Positions 1 to 7,262 of a stretch of 64,000 nucleotides of DNA are shown piece by piece. This stretch comes from Actinomycetes bacterium (GTDB lineage Bacteria; Actinomycetota; JAICYB01). Position numbers and translations under genes: made by a program. Each line of letters begins with the position of its first letter. The first letter of the stretch is position 1. The notes under the pieces were generated by a model, which was not told the DNA's origin, searched no databases, and saw nothing but the letters and a program-made list of their open reading frames with translations. The stretch is from contig JAICYB010000008.1 of NCBI GenBank assembly GCA_025934435.1, positions 1 to 64,000 of the forward strand. The letters run 5' to 3'.

Positions 1-113
1 ACCGTTACGTCGATTACTACAACAACGACAGGGCACACACCGGTCGCTGGACGAAAGGTCGGACGCCGGCGCAGGTTATCGGGAAGGAGAAGATGTGGCC
101 GCGCAAGCGCTGA
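1..113 (+). pseudogene. 3' end of an IS481-type transposase (cut by window edge)
   Basis: The first 110 bases read, in one frame from base 3, as the extreme C-terminus of an integrase-core (DDE) transposase. The pattern YVDYYNNDRAH followed by TKGRTPAQVI is the usual tail of IS481/IS3-group transposases, and the frame stops at TGA 111-113. Only about 36 residues are visible, so it cannot be told whether the element is intact to the left. No terminal inverted repeat is evident between 114 and the end of the alcohol dehydrogenase at 144. Confidence 0.7.
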
Positions 114-143
114 TGCGTCGGCGGATCTCAGAGAGAGGACAGG

Positions 144-1232
144 TTAGGGCGTCAGCACCGTCCGGATCACCTTGCCCGCTTCCATATCCTCGAACGCGCC
201 GTTGACGTCGTCGAGCTTGAGCGTCTGGGAGATCAGGCCTTCGAGGTCGAGCTTGCCGGCCTTCCAGAGGTCGAGGAAGAGCGGGATGTCCCGCTTCGGG
301 TCGCAGCTGCCGTAGTAGCAGCCGAGCACGTTCTTCTCGCCGAGCGCGAGGATCAACGACGGCAAGGTGACTTCGTCGGTAAGCGCGGCGGCGCCGACGA
401 AGACGGCGCGACCACCACGGCGCGTCATGTCGAAGACCTTGCGTTGGAGTACCGGGTTGCCGACGACTTCGAAGGCTGCGTCCGCGCCTCGTCCTCCGGT
501 GAGGCCCATGACTTCGGTGACGGCATCCTTGTTCGACGCGTCGACGAGATGCGTCGCGCCGAAGCGTTCGGCCATGTCGAGCTTCGACTGCATCGTGTCG
601 ATGGCGATGATCGGGTTGGCGCCGACGAGACGTGCACCCTGGATCACGTTGATCCCGACGCCGCCGCACCCGACGACGGCGACGGACTCCGCCGGACGAA
701 CCTTCGCCGTGTTGATGGCCGCACCGACGCCGGTGAGGACGCCGCACCCGACAACGGCGGCGATCTCGAAGGGGATGTCATCGCCGATCTTCACGACGGC
801 GTAGTCGCGGTAGATGCCTTCCTCGGCGAAGGTCGCGGCGTTGATCCCGTGATAGACGAGCTGTCCGTTGAGGGAGAGACGTGATGTCCCGTCGTCCATC
901 AGCCCCATCGCGCGGACGCCTTCGCACAGATGCGTCTGACCGCGGCGGCACATGTAGCAGTTGCCGCACATCGGGGTCCACATGCAGACGACGCGGTCGC
1001 CGACCTTCACATTCGTGACGCCGTCGCCGACCTCGATCACCTCACCGGCGGCCTCGTGCCCGAGGACGCACGGTGTGGGGAGCGGGAGCTTGCCCTGCTG
1101 GATGGAAAGGTCGGAATGGCACACACCGGTGGCGCGGATCGCGACCTTCACTTCGTGCGCTTGCGGGTCGTGAAGATCGACGTCGGTGACGTTCAGCGGC
1201 TGACCGTAGGCCTCCAGGACGGCGGCTTTCAT
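144..1232 (-). CDS. Zinc-dependent alcohol dehydrogenase (class III/NDMA-dependent type)
   Basis: A 362-aa medium-chain dehydrogenase/reductase. Catalytic-zinc residues are Cys38-His39 (GVCHSD) and His59-Glu60 (GHE). The structural-zinc cluster is Cys89, Cys92, Cys95 and Cys103. The Rossmann glycine motif GCGGVG is at 188-193. It oxidises primary alcohols or S-hydroxymethyl-thiols with NAD-type cofactor; the exact substrate cannot be read. The ATG follows a strong ribosome site (GAGGGAGGA) 5 bases upstream. It is transcribed toward the transposase remnant and divergently from the secreted protein at 1408. Family assignment is firm; the subfamily is inferred from overall resemblance. Confidence 0.93.
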   Translation of the reverse strand: MKAAVLEAYGQPLNVTDVDLHDPQAHEVKVAIRATGVCHSDLSIQQGKLPLPTPCVLGHEAAGEVIEVGDGVTNVKVGDRVVCMWTPMCGNCYMCRRGQTHLCEGVRAMGLMDDGTSRLSLNGQLVYHGINAATFAEEGIYRDYAVVKIGDDIPFEIAAVVGCGVLTGVGAAINTAKVRPAESVAVVGCGGVGINVIQGARLVGANPIIAIDTMQSKLDMAERFGATHLVDASNKDAVTEVMGLTGGRGADAAFEVVGNPVLQRKVFDMTRRGGRAVFVGAAALTDEVTLPSLILALGEKNVLGCYYGSCDPKRDIPLFLDLWKAGKLDLEGLISQTLKLDDVNGAFEDMEAGKVIRTVLTP

Positions 1233-1407
1233 GAAGTCCTCCCTCTTGGGTCGCTTTGCCTATGGACGCTACACTCGACAGGTTCGAGCATGCGGGCGCG
1301 GTGTGGCATCTCGGGGGGCTTCTCATCGCATCGGTAACTGCCGTACCCGCATCGTGCGACCCGGCGGCGGCAACAACCAGAGCTTTCCCGATGAGAGGAG
1401 TCATCGC

Positions 1408-2364
1408 ATGAGGGCGAAGCGTCTATCCCTACTGATCGCTATAGCGCTTGCGGCAGCGGGGTTCGTGGCCGCTCCGGCGCAAGCGGTGGGCCCACTGTGC
1501 GGGAACTCGACCGTGCACGGGACGATCACGCTCCACGCCGACGCGGACTGCGGCAATCTGCCTGACGGCGCGATCTTGAACGGCAACGCCACGATCAAGC
1601 TCAACGGTCACAACATGCAGAACGGGACGGGCACGGCCATCGAAAACCCCGGGCCGTTCAAGCTGACGATCCTCGGCCCGGGCAAGATATTGAACTTCAG
1701 GGCCGCCGTGGATTCCCACGGTCGCACCACCATCAGCCGCGTCACGTTCTCTAACATCGACCCTCCGGGGACGCCTGAGGCAGTCGTCGAGATCTCCGGC
1801 GCACCGAAGTCGAACGTGAGTAGAAACGTCTTCAGCGCGAACAACCCCGGGAACAACGCGTCCTTCGTGCTGGAGCTGTTCTCGTCGCCGAAGTCCAAGG
1901 TCCTGCGTAATACGTTCGTGGCTAACAAAGCGCTCGACCAGGCCGTCTGGGTCGACGGAGACAGGACGGTTGTGAAGGGCAACACGATCACCGATCGAAC
2001 GCACGATGTGAACTACTCCGATGCCAACGAAGGTCTCTTCGTGAGCGGCGACAGGACGAAGGTGATCAAGAACCGCGTCAGCGGGTTCGGCGCGAACGGA
2101 CTGCGCATCGACTCGAGCCACGTAGGCAAGATCCAGCTGAAGAAGAATCACACCGATGGCAATGGGGTCGGGGGAGTCGGCAGCGGCGTCTTCATCGAGA
2201 ACAACAGCGGCAAGGTCTTCCTGCAGCGGAACGAGTCGAGCAACAACTCGAACTACGGCTACGAGCTCGAGTCGGGTGTCGGCGATGCCAACGTCCGCTT
2301 CAAGAAGAAGCACAACACCGGGACTGGGAACACGAACGGCCTCTGCTCACCGAACCTCTGCTGA
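1408..2364 (+). CDS. Secreted right-handed parallel beta-helix protein
   Basis: A 318-aa protein. The ATG at 1408 follows GAGAGGAG and opens a clear signal peptide: MRAKRLS, a hydrophobic core, then cleavage near APAQA. The mature part starts with CGNSTVHGTITLHADADC and continues as short degenerate Asn/Gly/Val-rich repeats (NxFxxNxxGN, GNxI, KNxVSGF), typical of NosD/pectate-lyase-like beta-helices. Cysteines near the mature N-terminus and in the last ten residues could form disulfides. It probably acts outside the cell. Substrate is unknown, and no polysaccharide-lyase catalytic residues can be identified by eye. Longer in-frame starts upstream lack a signal peptide. Confidence 0.8.
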   Translation: MRAKRLSLLIAIALAAAGFVAAPAQAVGPLCGNSTVHGTITLHADADCGNLPDGAILNGNATIKLNGHNMQNGTGTAIENPGPFKLTILGPGKILNFRAAVDSHGRTTISRVTFSNIDPPGTPEAVVEISGAPKSNVSRNVFSANNPGNNASFVLELFSSPKSKVLRNTFVANKALDQAVWVDGDRTVVKGNTITDRTHDVNYSDANEGLFVSGDRTKVIKNRVSGFGANGLRIDSSHVGKIQLKKNHTDGNGVGGVGSGVFIENNSGKVFLQRNESSNNSNYGYELESGVGDANVRFKKKHNTGTGNTNGLCSPNLC

Positions 2365-2367
2365 GCG

Positions 2368-2847
2368 TCAGCCTTCGAGGTTGACGACCTCGTAGGTGAA
2401 CGTTCCGCCGGGGGCCTCGTAGGTCACCGTGTCGCCGATGCGCTTGCCGAGCAAAGCCTGGCCCAGCGGCGAGCGAGGAGAGAGCACGCGTGCGCCGGTG
2501 ATGCGTTCCTCGGATTCGGCGATGAGGAAGGCGTCTTCGTAGGACGGATCCTTCGTGTCGCGAACGGTCACCTTCACTCCCGGCGACACGCGCGACGCGT
2601 CGGTGCTCGCCTCGCGGACGACCGCGTTCTTGAGGACGTCTTCGAGCCGGGCGATCCGTCCTTCGAGGAGGGCCTGGTCCTGCTTCGCGGTCTCGAAGGC
2701 CGCGTTGTCCGTGACGTCGCCGAGCTCCCGGGCCTGGCGGAGCTGCGCCGACATCTTCTCGCGTCCGGCCGTCTTCAACTCTTCGAGTTCGGCCTGGAGG
2801 GCGTCGAGCGCTTCCTGTGAGAGAACAGCGCGTTCGGTGTCACTCAT
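2368..2847 (-). CDS. greA: Transcription elongation factor GreA
   Basis: A 159-aa protein with the two GreA domains. The N-terminal coiled-coil hairpin (about 5-75) holds the motif ELGDVTDNAAFETAKQDQ, including the acidic tip. The C-terminal FKBP-like domain (about 80-158) holds SPLGQALLGKRIGDTV. It rescues backtracked RNA polymerase by stimulating transcript cleavage. The ATG at 2847 overlaps the stop of the upstream small gene by 8 bases, so the two are probably translationally coupled. It converges on the beta-helix gene with a 3-base gap and no terminator hairpin. Confidence 0.97.
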   Translation of the reverse strand: MSDTERAVLSQEALDALQAELEELKTAGREKMSAQLRQARELGDVTDNAAFETAKQDQALLEGRIARLEDVLKNAVVREASTDASRVSPGVKVTVRDTKDPSYEDAFLIAESEERITGARVLSPRSPLGQALLGKRIGDTVTYEAPGGTFTYEVVNLEG

Positions 2848-3154
2848 TCGTCGACTCCGTGGTGATCAGTGGTGGTTCGTCCGCTTCGAGATCCTGGGTG
2901 ATGCGGTCGGCGAGATCCATGTAGTCCGTCCCCTCGGGCGTGTTGCGCTGGTCGTAGGCCCGGCGCTGCAAGACGTTGCGGAGGGCTTGGGCTTCGTCCT
3001 TCTCGAGCTCGAGGGAGTTGCTCCGCTGCTGGATGGCGTGGAGGACCTTGCGTTCGAGCTGGGCGAGGATGTCGATGGACGGCTCGCGTTTGCGGGCCGC
3101 GTTGAGTGCGGCCGCGAGATCGCGGACGGTGCTGGGGTCGACTTCGAGGATCAC
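2840..3154 (-). CDS. Small conserved-looking protein upstream of greA
   Basis: A 104-aa acidic, helical protein with no signal peptide and no motif I recognise. It contains QLERKVLHAIQQRSNSLELE and a C-terminal acidic tail (DLEADEPP). The GTG start has no Shine-Dalgarno sequence. A good -10 hexamer, TATCCT, sits exactly 6 bases before the GTG, suggesting a leaderless transcript that carries this gene and greA. The 8-base overlap with greA suggests co-expression; function is not known. Confidence 0.75.
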   Translation of the reverse strand: MILEVDPSTVRDLAAALNAARKREPSIDILAQLERKVLHAIQQRSNSLELEKDEAQALRNVLQRRAYDQRNTPEGTDYMDLADRITQDLEADEPPLITTESTNE

Positions 3155-3247
3155 GTTCGAAGGATATACCGCGCTTTGTCCTACGCCGGGTGTATGAATC
3201 GGTGCGTACCCATCCGAGAACTCTCGGCGTTAACCCGGAGAGACGAT

Positions 3248-3469
3248 ATGGGAACGAACGGCGAGATGATCGATCTGGGTGACCTTCTCAGCAGGGCAGT
3301 GTCCGCTGCCCGGCAGGGGGACGTCCCGCGCCTCGAGGTCGAGCTCGCCTCGCTTCGCCGCCTCGAGGCCGAGGGGGTCGCGTCGATCTGCGTGAAGCTC
3401 CGCGCGATCGCGTCGGCCGCGCGCCAGCACCCATCGTTCCGGGGACAACCAGCCGCCGCCGCCGGCTGA
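3248..3469 (+). CDS. Small helical protein of unknown function
   Basis: A 73-aa product starting at ATG 3248, with GGAGAG 6 bases upstream. The sequence is amphipathic and helical (LGDLLSRAVSAARQGD, LEVELASLRRLEAEG), with a short Ala/Pro-rich end. There are no membrane segments, cysteines or recognised domain. It lies alone between the divergent greA operon and the convergent cyclic-nucleotide-binding gene. The good ribosome site and normal codon use support a real gene, but its size keeps confidence moderate. Confidence 0.55.
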   Translation: MGTNGEMIDLGDLLSRAVSAARQGDVPRLEVELASLRRLEAEGVASICVKLRAIASAARQHPSFRGQPAAAAG

Positions 3470-3478
3470 TCTTTCCGA

Positions 3479-3904
3479 CTAGTGGGTCGGCGCCTTCTCC
3501 GCTTTCCGTAGACGGCCCGCGAGTCCGCGCAGGATCTTCCGTGCGACCGCCGGATGCTTGTCGATCAGCGTCGCGAAGCTCCGTGCGTCGAGCACGTAGA
3601 GCTGCATCGGTGAGTCGGCCGTGATCGTCGCGGAACGAGGACCCTGGTCGAGCAGCGCCATCTCTCCGAAGAAATCACCCGGTCCGTAGGCCGCGATCTT
3701 CTTGCCGCGGATCTTGGCCGTGGCCTTGCCGTCGGCAACGGCGAAGAACTCGCGTCCGGTGGCGCCCTCCTTCGTGAGGACGGCCCCCGCCGGCACTTCC
3801 GCCTCGTCGACGAGCGATGCGATCCGCCCGAGTTCCTTCGAGGTGCAGGCAGAGAACAGCCACACGTTCTGCAGGACGTCGATCTTGCTCCTCTTCCGCG
3901 GCAT
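3479..3904 (-). CDS. Stand-alone cyclic-nucleotide-binding domain protein
   Basis: A 141-aa protein made only of a CRP-type cNMP-binding beta-barrel. The phosphate-binding cassette reads GDFFGEMALLDQGPRSAT, with the conserved Glu and Arg that contact the cyclic nucleotide ribose and phosphate. No helix-turn-helix or kinase domain follows, so it is a sensor or adaptor rather than a classical CRP. The ATG at 3904 was chosen over longer starts because GGGAGG lies 5 bases upstream and the domain begins immediately (SKIDVLQNVWLF). A class III cyclase-like protein is encoded 5.4 kb away, but no direct link is shown. Confidence 0.88.
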   Translation of the reverse strand: MPRKRSKIDVLQNVWLFSACTSKELGRIASLVDEAEVPAGAVLTKEGATGREFFAVADGKATAKIRGKKIAAYGPGDFFGEMALLDQGPRSATITADSPMQLYVLDARSFATLIDKHPAVARKILRGLAGRLRKAEKAPTH

Positions 3905-3978
3905 CCAGCCCTCCCGATCCGGATAAGTCGGCGTAGTGTACCGAGGCGATACGCCGACCCGGTAGTCTGGGCGTCCAC

Positions 3979-4956
3979 ATGAGCGCGGGACTTGAAGGGA
4001 CTCCGGCACCGCTCAAGCTCGTCGAGCGGCAGCTGCACGCGACGGAGGGCTACCTCCTGGATGTCGTCGCGTCCGACTTTCCCTTCGTGTCCGTCCTTGC
4101 CCAGCATCTGCTGAAGGCGGGGGGCAAGCGGATCCGCGTCGCGATGACATTCCTCGCGGCCGCGTTCGGTGACGGCGATCCGTCCCACGAGGAGAACATC
4201 CGCAAGCTCGCCGCGGCGCTCGAGCTGACGCACGTCGCGACGCTCCAGCACGACGACATCATCGACGAAGCCGAGTCGCGCCACGGTGTTCCGTCCGTGA
4301 ATGCGAACTGGACGAACACGCTCGCCGTGCTGTCCGGCGACTATCTGTTCGCAAAGTCGTCCATGCTCGCGGCTGAGGTCGGCGGCGAAGTGCCGCGCGA
4401 GCTCGCCGTGACGATCGCTGCCCTTTGCGAGGGACAGATCAAAGAGATCGAGGCAGCCTGGAAACTCGACCGCGCACCCGAGCAGTACCTCGAGGTGATC
4501 GAGCGTAAGACGGCGAGACTGTTCGCCGCCTCCGCGTACCTCGGTGCTCGCGTCGGTGGTGCGTCCATCGAGACGGCGAAGACCTGCGAGCGATTCGCGA
4601 CGAGCTTCGGTATGGCGTTCCAGCTCGCGGACGACCTGCTCGACTTTCTCGGTGACGAGAGGAAGCTCGGCAAGCCCGTCGGGACGGACCTCAAAGAAGG
4701 TGTGTACACCCTGCCCGTCCTCCACGCCGCGCAGAAGCGCGACGGGATGTCGGAACTTGTGAACGGTGACGTCCCGCAGCTGCTCGAGGTGCTGCACGAG
4801 GCGGGTTCGTTCGTGTACGCGCGCGAAGTCGCGGAGCGCTACGCGGCCGATGCGGCGGAGGCCGCGGCGAGCCTGCCGGAGTGCCCGGAGCGCGCCGCGC
4901 TGCTCGCGCTCGTCGACTTCGTCGTCGAGCGCATCCCGGTTTCGTCCGCCGCGTAG
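3979..4956 (+). CDS. Polyprenyl diphosphate synthase (IspB/HepT type)
   Basis: A 325-aa trans-isoprenyl synthase. The substrate-binding GGKRIR is at 48-53, the first Asp-rich motif DDIID at 92-96, and the second QLADDLLDF near 217-225, followed by KEGVYTLP. It condenses farnesyl or geranylgeranyl diphosphate with isopentenyl diphosphate to make a long chain, most likely the menaquinone side chain used by the respiratory chain encoded downstream. Chain length cannot be read reliably. A -10-like TAGTCT lies 10 bases before the ATG. The stop codon is immediately followed by the GTG of the pentapeptide gene. Confidence 0.93.
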   Translation: MSAGLEGTPAPLKLVERQLHATEGYLLDVVASDFPFVSVLAQHLLKAGGKRIRVAMTFLAAAFGDGDPSHEENIRKLAAALELTHVATLQHDDIIDEAESRHGVPSVNANWTNTLAVLSGDYLFAKSSMLAAEVGGEVPRELAVTIAALCEGQIKEIEAAWKLDRAPEQYLEVIERKTARLFAASAYLGARVGGASIETAKTCERFATSFGMAFQLADDLLDFLGDERKLGKPVGTDLKEGVYTLPVLHAAQKRDGMSELVNGDVPQLLEVLHEAGSFVYAREVAERYAADAAEAAASLPECPERAALLALVDFVVERIPVSSAA

Positions 4957-5505
4957 GTGTTCGAAGGTCGCGACCTCTCGAACGAGCGCTTCGAGGACGA
5001 CGACCTTTCCGAAGAGCGGTTCGTCCGGTGCACGGGGTCCAGCGTCACGTTCGCCCACTGCGATCTGTCGGACGTGTCCTTCGAAGGCTGCGACTTCGTC
5101 GGTGCGGCGTTCCTGTCCGTCGACGTTTCCGGGACGTCGTGGAAAAACTGTCGCTTGTTGAACGCGCGGTTCGCCGAGGTGCGCGGATTCGACTTCGAGT
5201 TCGTGTCGTCCGTGTTGATGTATGCCGATCTTCGCGAGATGAACTTCAGCAAGCGGACGCTCACGGAGATCGACTTCTCCGATGCGGATCTACGCGACGG
5301 CGACTTCCGCGACACGGTCTTCGACCGGTGTCGCCTCGCGCACGCGAACATCGCGGGGGCCAAGTTCAAGGGGGCCGATCTACGGGGGGCCGAGATCGGG
5401 CCGTTCGATGACATGAAATGGCTCGCAGCGCTCAAGGGAGCGACGATCTCCGAGCGTCAGGCGCACGCCGTCGCGAATGCGCTCGGGATCAAGGTCGTCG
5501 GCTAG
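4957..5505 (+). CDS. Pentapeptide-repeat protein of MfpA/Qnr size
   Basis: A 182-aa protein built almost entirely of A(D/N)LxX-type pentapeptides (DLSNE-RFEDD-DLSEE-RFVRC, then ADLRE-MNFSK, ADLRD-GDFRD, AKFKG-ADLRG). These fold as a right-handed quadrilateral beta-helix. Length and architecture resemble MfpA (about 183 aa) and Qnr DNA-mimic proteins that protect gyrase, but many pentapeptide proteins of this size have no known role. GTG 4957 directly abuts the preceding stop codon, so translation is probably coupled. The 3' end overlaps the convergent formimidoyltransferase by 17 bases. Confidence 0.88.
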   Translation: MFEGRDLSNERFEDDDLSEERFVRCTGSSVTFAHCDLSDVSFEGCDFVGAAFLSVDVSGTSWKNCRLLNARFAEVRGFDFEFVSSVLMYADLREMNFSKRTLTEIDFSDADLRDGDFRDTVFDRCRLAHANIAGAKFKGADLRGAEIGPFDDMKWLAALKGATISERQAHAVANALGIKVVG

Positions 5506-6205
5506 GAAGACCCTCCACGTCGACACCGTCGGGGACGAGCCCGACGATCTCGCAGTCGACGATGTTGGCGTCGATGAGTTCGAGGGCTTGTCTCGGGCCG
5601 AGCGCGTTCGGTGCGACGAGGTTCATCGAGACCTGCATGAGTCCGCGGCTCGGGAGTTCGAAGGCGAGGGCTCGTATGTGATCGCCGCGGATCCGTTTCG
5701 CGATCGCGCGGGCTTCGTCCAGGGTGGCATCGATGTTGACGTTGAACGCGACGAGCGGCCCGCGGACGCCGATGCAGATGACGCCGGCGCTCGGATGTGC
5801 GGGCGGTTTCGTTTCTTTGAGCCGGCGCCGCAACTCGGGAAGCGTCCGATGCTCGGAGTGCGCGTCGCCGTAGAAGTGGACGGGCACGCCGCATCCTTCC
5901 GCGGTTGTCCAGACGAGCCCGGTCGCGGCCTTGATCGCGTCGTCGCCGACGAACGGGAGCACGTCGACGACGCCGAAGCGCGGATGGACGCCGTCGTGGT
6001 TGCGGATGTCGAGTGTCGAAACCGCGCGTTCGATCATCGCGGCGACGGCTTCTTGTACTCGTTCGGGTTCGCCGTCATAGGTGAGGACGGAGCGGTTGTG
6101 ATCGGGGTCGCTGTGCACGTCGAGCAGTGCGTCCGCGCCGGCGATGTAGGCGACCTTCCCGGCGTCCCGTCCTTCGGAGATGTTCGGTATCGCGCGGAGG
6201 TTCAA
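5489..6205 (-). CDS. Glutamate formimidoyltransferase (FTCD N-terminal type)
   Basis: A 238-aa protein matching the formiminotransferase domain: PNISEGRD at the start, a substrate-site region DPDHNRSV near 34-41, and DGVHPRFGVVDVLPF near 71-85. It transfers a formimino group from formiminoglutamate to tetrahydrofolate in histidine breakdown, or a related one-carbon reaction. It is shorter than the roughly 300-aa stand-alone enzymes; the C-terminal part (ALAFELPSRGLMQVSMNL) is still recognisable. The start overlaps the stop of the upstream gene (ATGA). No other histidine-degradation gene lies nearby. Confidence 0.88.
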   Translation of the reverse strand: MNLRAIPNISEGRDAGKVAYIAGADALLDVHSDPDHNRSVLTYDGEPERVQEAVAAMIERAVSTLDIRNHDGVHPRFGVVDVLPFVGDDAIKAATGLVWTTAEGCGVPVHFYGDAHSEHRTLPELRRRLKETKPPAHPSAGVICIGVRGPLVAFNVNIDATLDEARAIAKRIRGDHIRALAFELPSRGLMQVSMNLVAPNALGPRQALELIDANIVDCEIVGLVPDGVDVEGLPSRRP

Positions 6206-6798
6206 TGATGTCGTGCGACGGCGTCGAGGATCGCGCGCGCGATCGCTTCGCTCTCGTCGCCGCGCACCGGGGCCGAACCGGTGACGATCACCTCTTCGCC
6301 GTTTCCGACGAGCACGACGACGACCGCGACCGCGACGCGTTGCGGACCGACGTCGACGACGCGCACGTCACCGACGTCCACATCGGTAAACGCTTTGGTG
6401 ACGGCTTCCGCCGTGAGCCGTGCGCGTCCGACGGAGGAAGCCGGGCCGGACGATTCACCGAGCACGGTCTCGTCTCCGATCTCGATGCGCACCCGGCACG
6501 TGGCTTTCGTCCCTTCCGTCGACCACGACAGCGACGAGAGCGTGAAGCGCGACTTCGGCGCGCTTGCGGGTTCGTCCGGGAAGCGGACGACAGAGATGAC
6601 GCGATGGTCGATCTCGACGCCGAAGCGTGCCTGCGCGAGCGTCTGGACGTCGCGGACGATCTGCTTCGGTGACTTGCTGCCTTCCGAGACGATGTGGACC
6701 TCGGAGATCCGTCCGTTCGGGGTGGTGACGATGCGCGCGGCGCGGATCTCGGAGAGGGCGGTGAGCTCGGCTTCGATGATCCCCGGCTCCGTGTCCAC
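6202..6798 (-). CDS. Conserved-looking protein of unknown function
   Basis: A 198-aa protein with two alpha/beta parts. The N-terminal segment (about 1-65) contains TTPNGRISEVHIVSEGSKSP and then QARFGVEIDHRVISVVRF. The rest alternates strands and helices (VRIEIGDETVLGES, VAVAVVVVLVGNGEEVIVTG). I do not recognise a named domain. The GTG start lacks a ribosome site but has TAAGCT exactly 6 bases before it, suggesting a leaderless mRNA that continues into the formimidoyltransferase with a 4-base overlap. Confidence 0.75.
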   Translation of the reverse strand: MDTEPGIIEAELTALSEIRAARIVTTPNGRISEVHIVSEGSKSPKQIVRDVQTLAQARFGVEIDHRVISVVRFPDEPASAPKSRFTLSSLSWSTEGTKATCRVRIEIGDETVLGESSGPASSVGRARLTAEAVTKAFTDVDVGDVRVVDVGPQRVAVAVVVVLVGNGEEVIVTGSAPVRGDESEAIARAILDAVARHH

Positions 6799-6840
6799 GC
6801 CGAAAGCTTAGACGTGCCGCTGACCTGCGGAAACGAACTC

Positions 6841-6867
6841 AGCGCTGTCTCAGGAGTGAACAGCGCT
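6841..6867. repeat. Perfect 8-bp inverted repeat, operator-like
   Basis: AGCGCTGT and ACAGCGCT are separated by 11 bases. The right arm abuts the -35 box of the promoter for the HD-GYP cluster. The position suits a regulator binding site rather than a terminator, because no gene ends into it from either side. Confidence 0.6.
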
Positions 6868-6896
6868 TTACACGAGTTATCACCCATTCCTATAGT
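6867..6896 (+). promoter_or_regulatory. Sigma-A-like promoter of the HD-GYP cluster
   Basis: TTTACA (6867-6872) and TATAGT (6891-6896) are separated by 18 bases. Transcription would start near 6903, giving an untranslated leader of about 360 bases before the HD-GYP start codon. That is unusually long for this genome, where most start codons lie close to their promoter. Confidence 0.6.
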
Positions 6897-7107
6897 GGCT
6901 CTCCACCCTTATGGGGGACAGGCGCGCCGGGGGCCCGTAAGACCCTTCGGTCGCGTTCGTAGATTTCAGCGAAGAAGGAATCGAGCGGGACAGGGAGGAT
7001 TGGGGACCCGGCCTCTATAGCCAGCCAAAGCACGTAACCCTCAGCGAAGCGGACCGCTCCGCCGCATCTAGCGGGCCGGCGGGGACAACTCACTGAGGGA
7101 GCTGTTC

Positions 7108-7209
7108 CTGATAAAGAAGAAGGAATTCTGGCGGCGTTTCGTCGCCGTCGGTTCGAAGTTGGCAGCGGTTGCAGGTGCGCTACTTGTTTTCGGTGGCTGG
7201 CGCTTCTAG
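7108..7209 (+). CDS. Possible 33-aa leader/membrane peptide, non-standard start
   Basis: A short frame ends at TAG 7207-7209 and encodes a basic N-terminus (IKKKEFWRRF) followed by one hydrophobic segment (LAAVAGALLVFGGW), the layout of a small single-pass membrane peptide. GAGGGAG lies 6 bases before CTG 7108 and 9 before ATA 7111. There is no ATG, GTG or TTG in frame after the preceding stop. It lies in the leader of the HD-GYP gene. It could be a genuine small protein, a leader peptide, or chance. Confidence 0.3.
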   Translation: MIKKKEFWRRFVAVGSKLAAVAGALLVFGGWRF

Positions 7210-7214
7210 TTAGA

Positions 7215-7236
7215 GGTTGGGGTCCTCCTCCCGACC
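7215..7236 (+). terminator. Hairpin between leader peptide and HD-GYP gene
   Basis: GGTTGGG pairs with CCCGACC (7 pairs, one G-U) around an 8-base loop. It lies 5 bases after the stop of the possible leader peptide. There is no U-run, so it is a weak intrinsic terminator at best. An attenuator-like or translational role is possible. Confidence 0.3.
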
Positions 7237-7262
7237 GCCTTGAGCGGAGCGGAAGAGCAGCG

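Larger units (their letters stand above)
6799..7262. other. Long intergenic region with operator-like repeat, promoter and structured leader
   Basis: These 464 bases separate two divergent operons. Reading rightward they hold the leaderless promoter of the 6202-6798 gene on the minus strand, an 8-bp inverted repeat (6841-6867), a sigma-A-like promoter (6867-6896), several GC-rich hairpins, a possible 33-codon membrane peptide (7108-7209), another hairpin (7215-7236), and the ribosome site of the HD-GYP gene. I compared it by eye with c-di-GMP riboswitches, tmRNA, RNase P RNA and SRP RNA, and no match was found. Confidence 0.6.

Noticed and set aside
6903..7108. Possible c-di-GMP riboswitch upstream of the HD-GYP gene
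   Set aside because: None of the conserved GEMM-I or GEMM-II core sequences could be found by eye; only generic GC hairpins are present.
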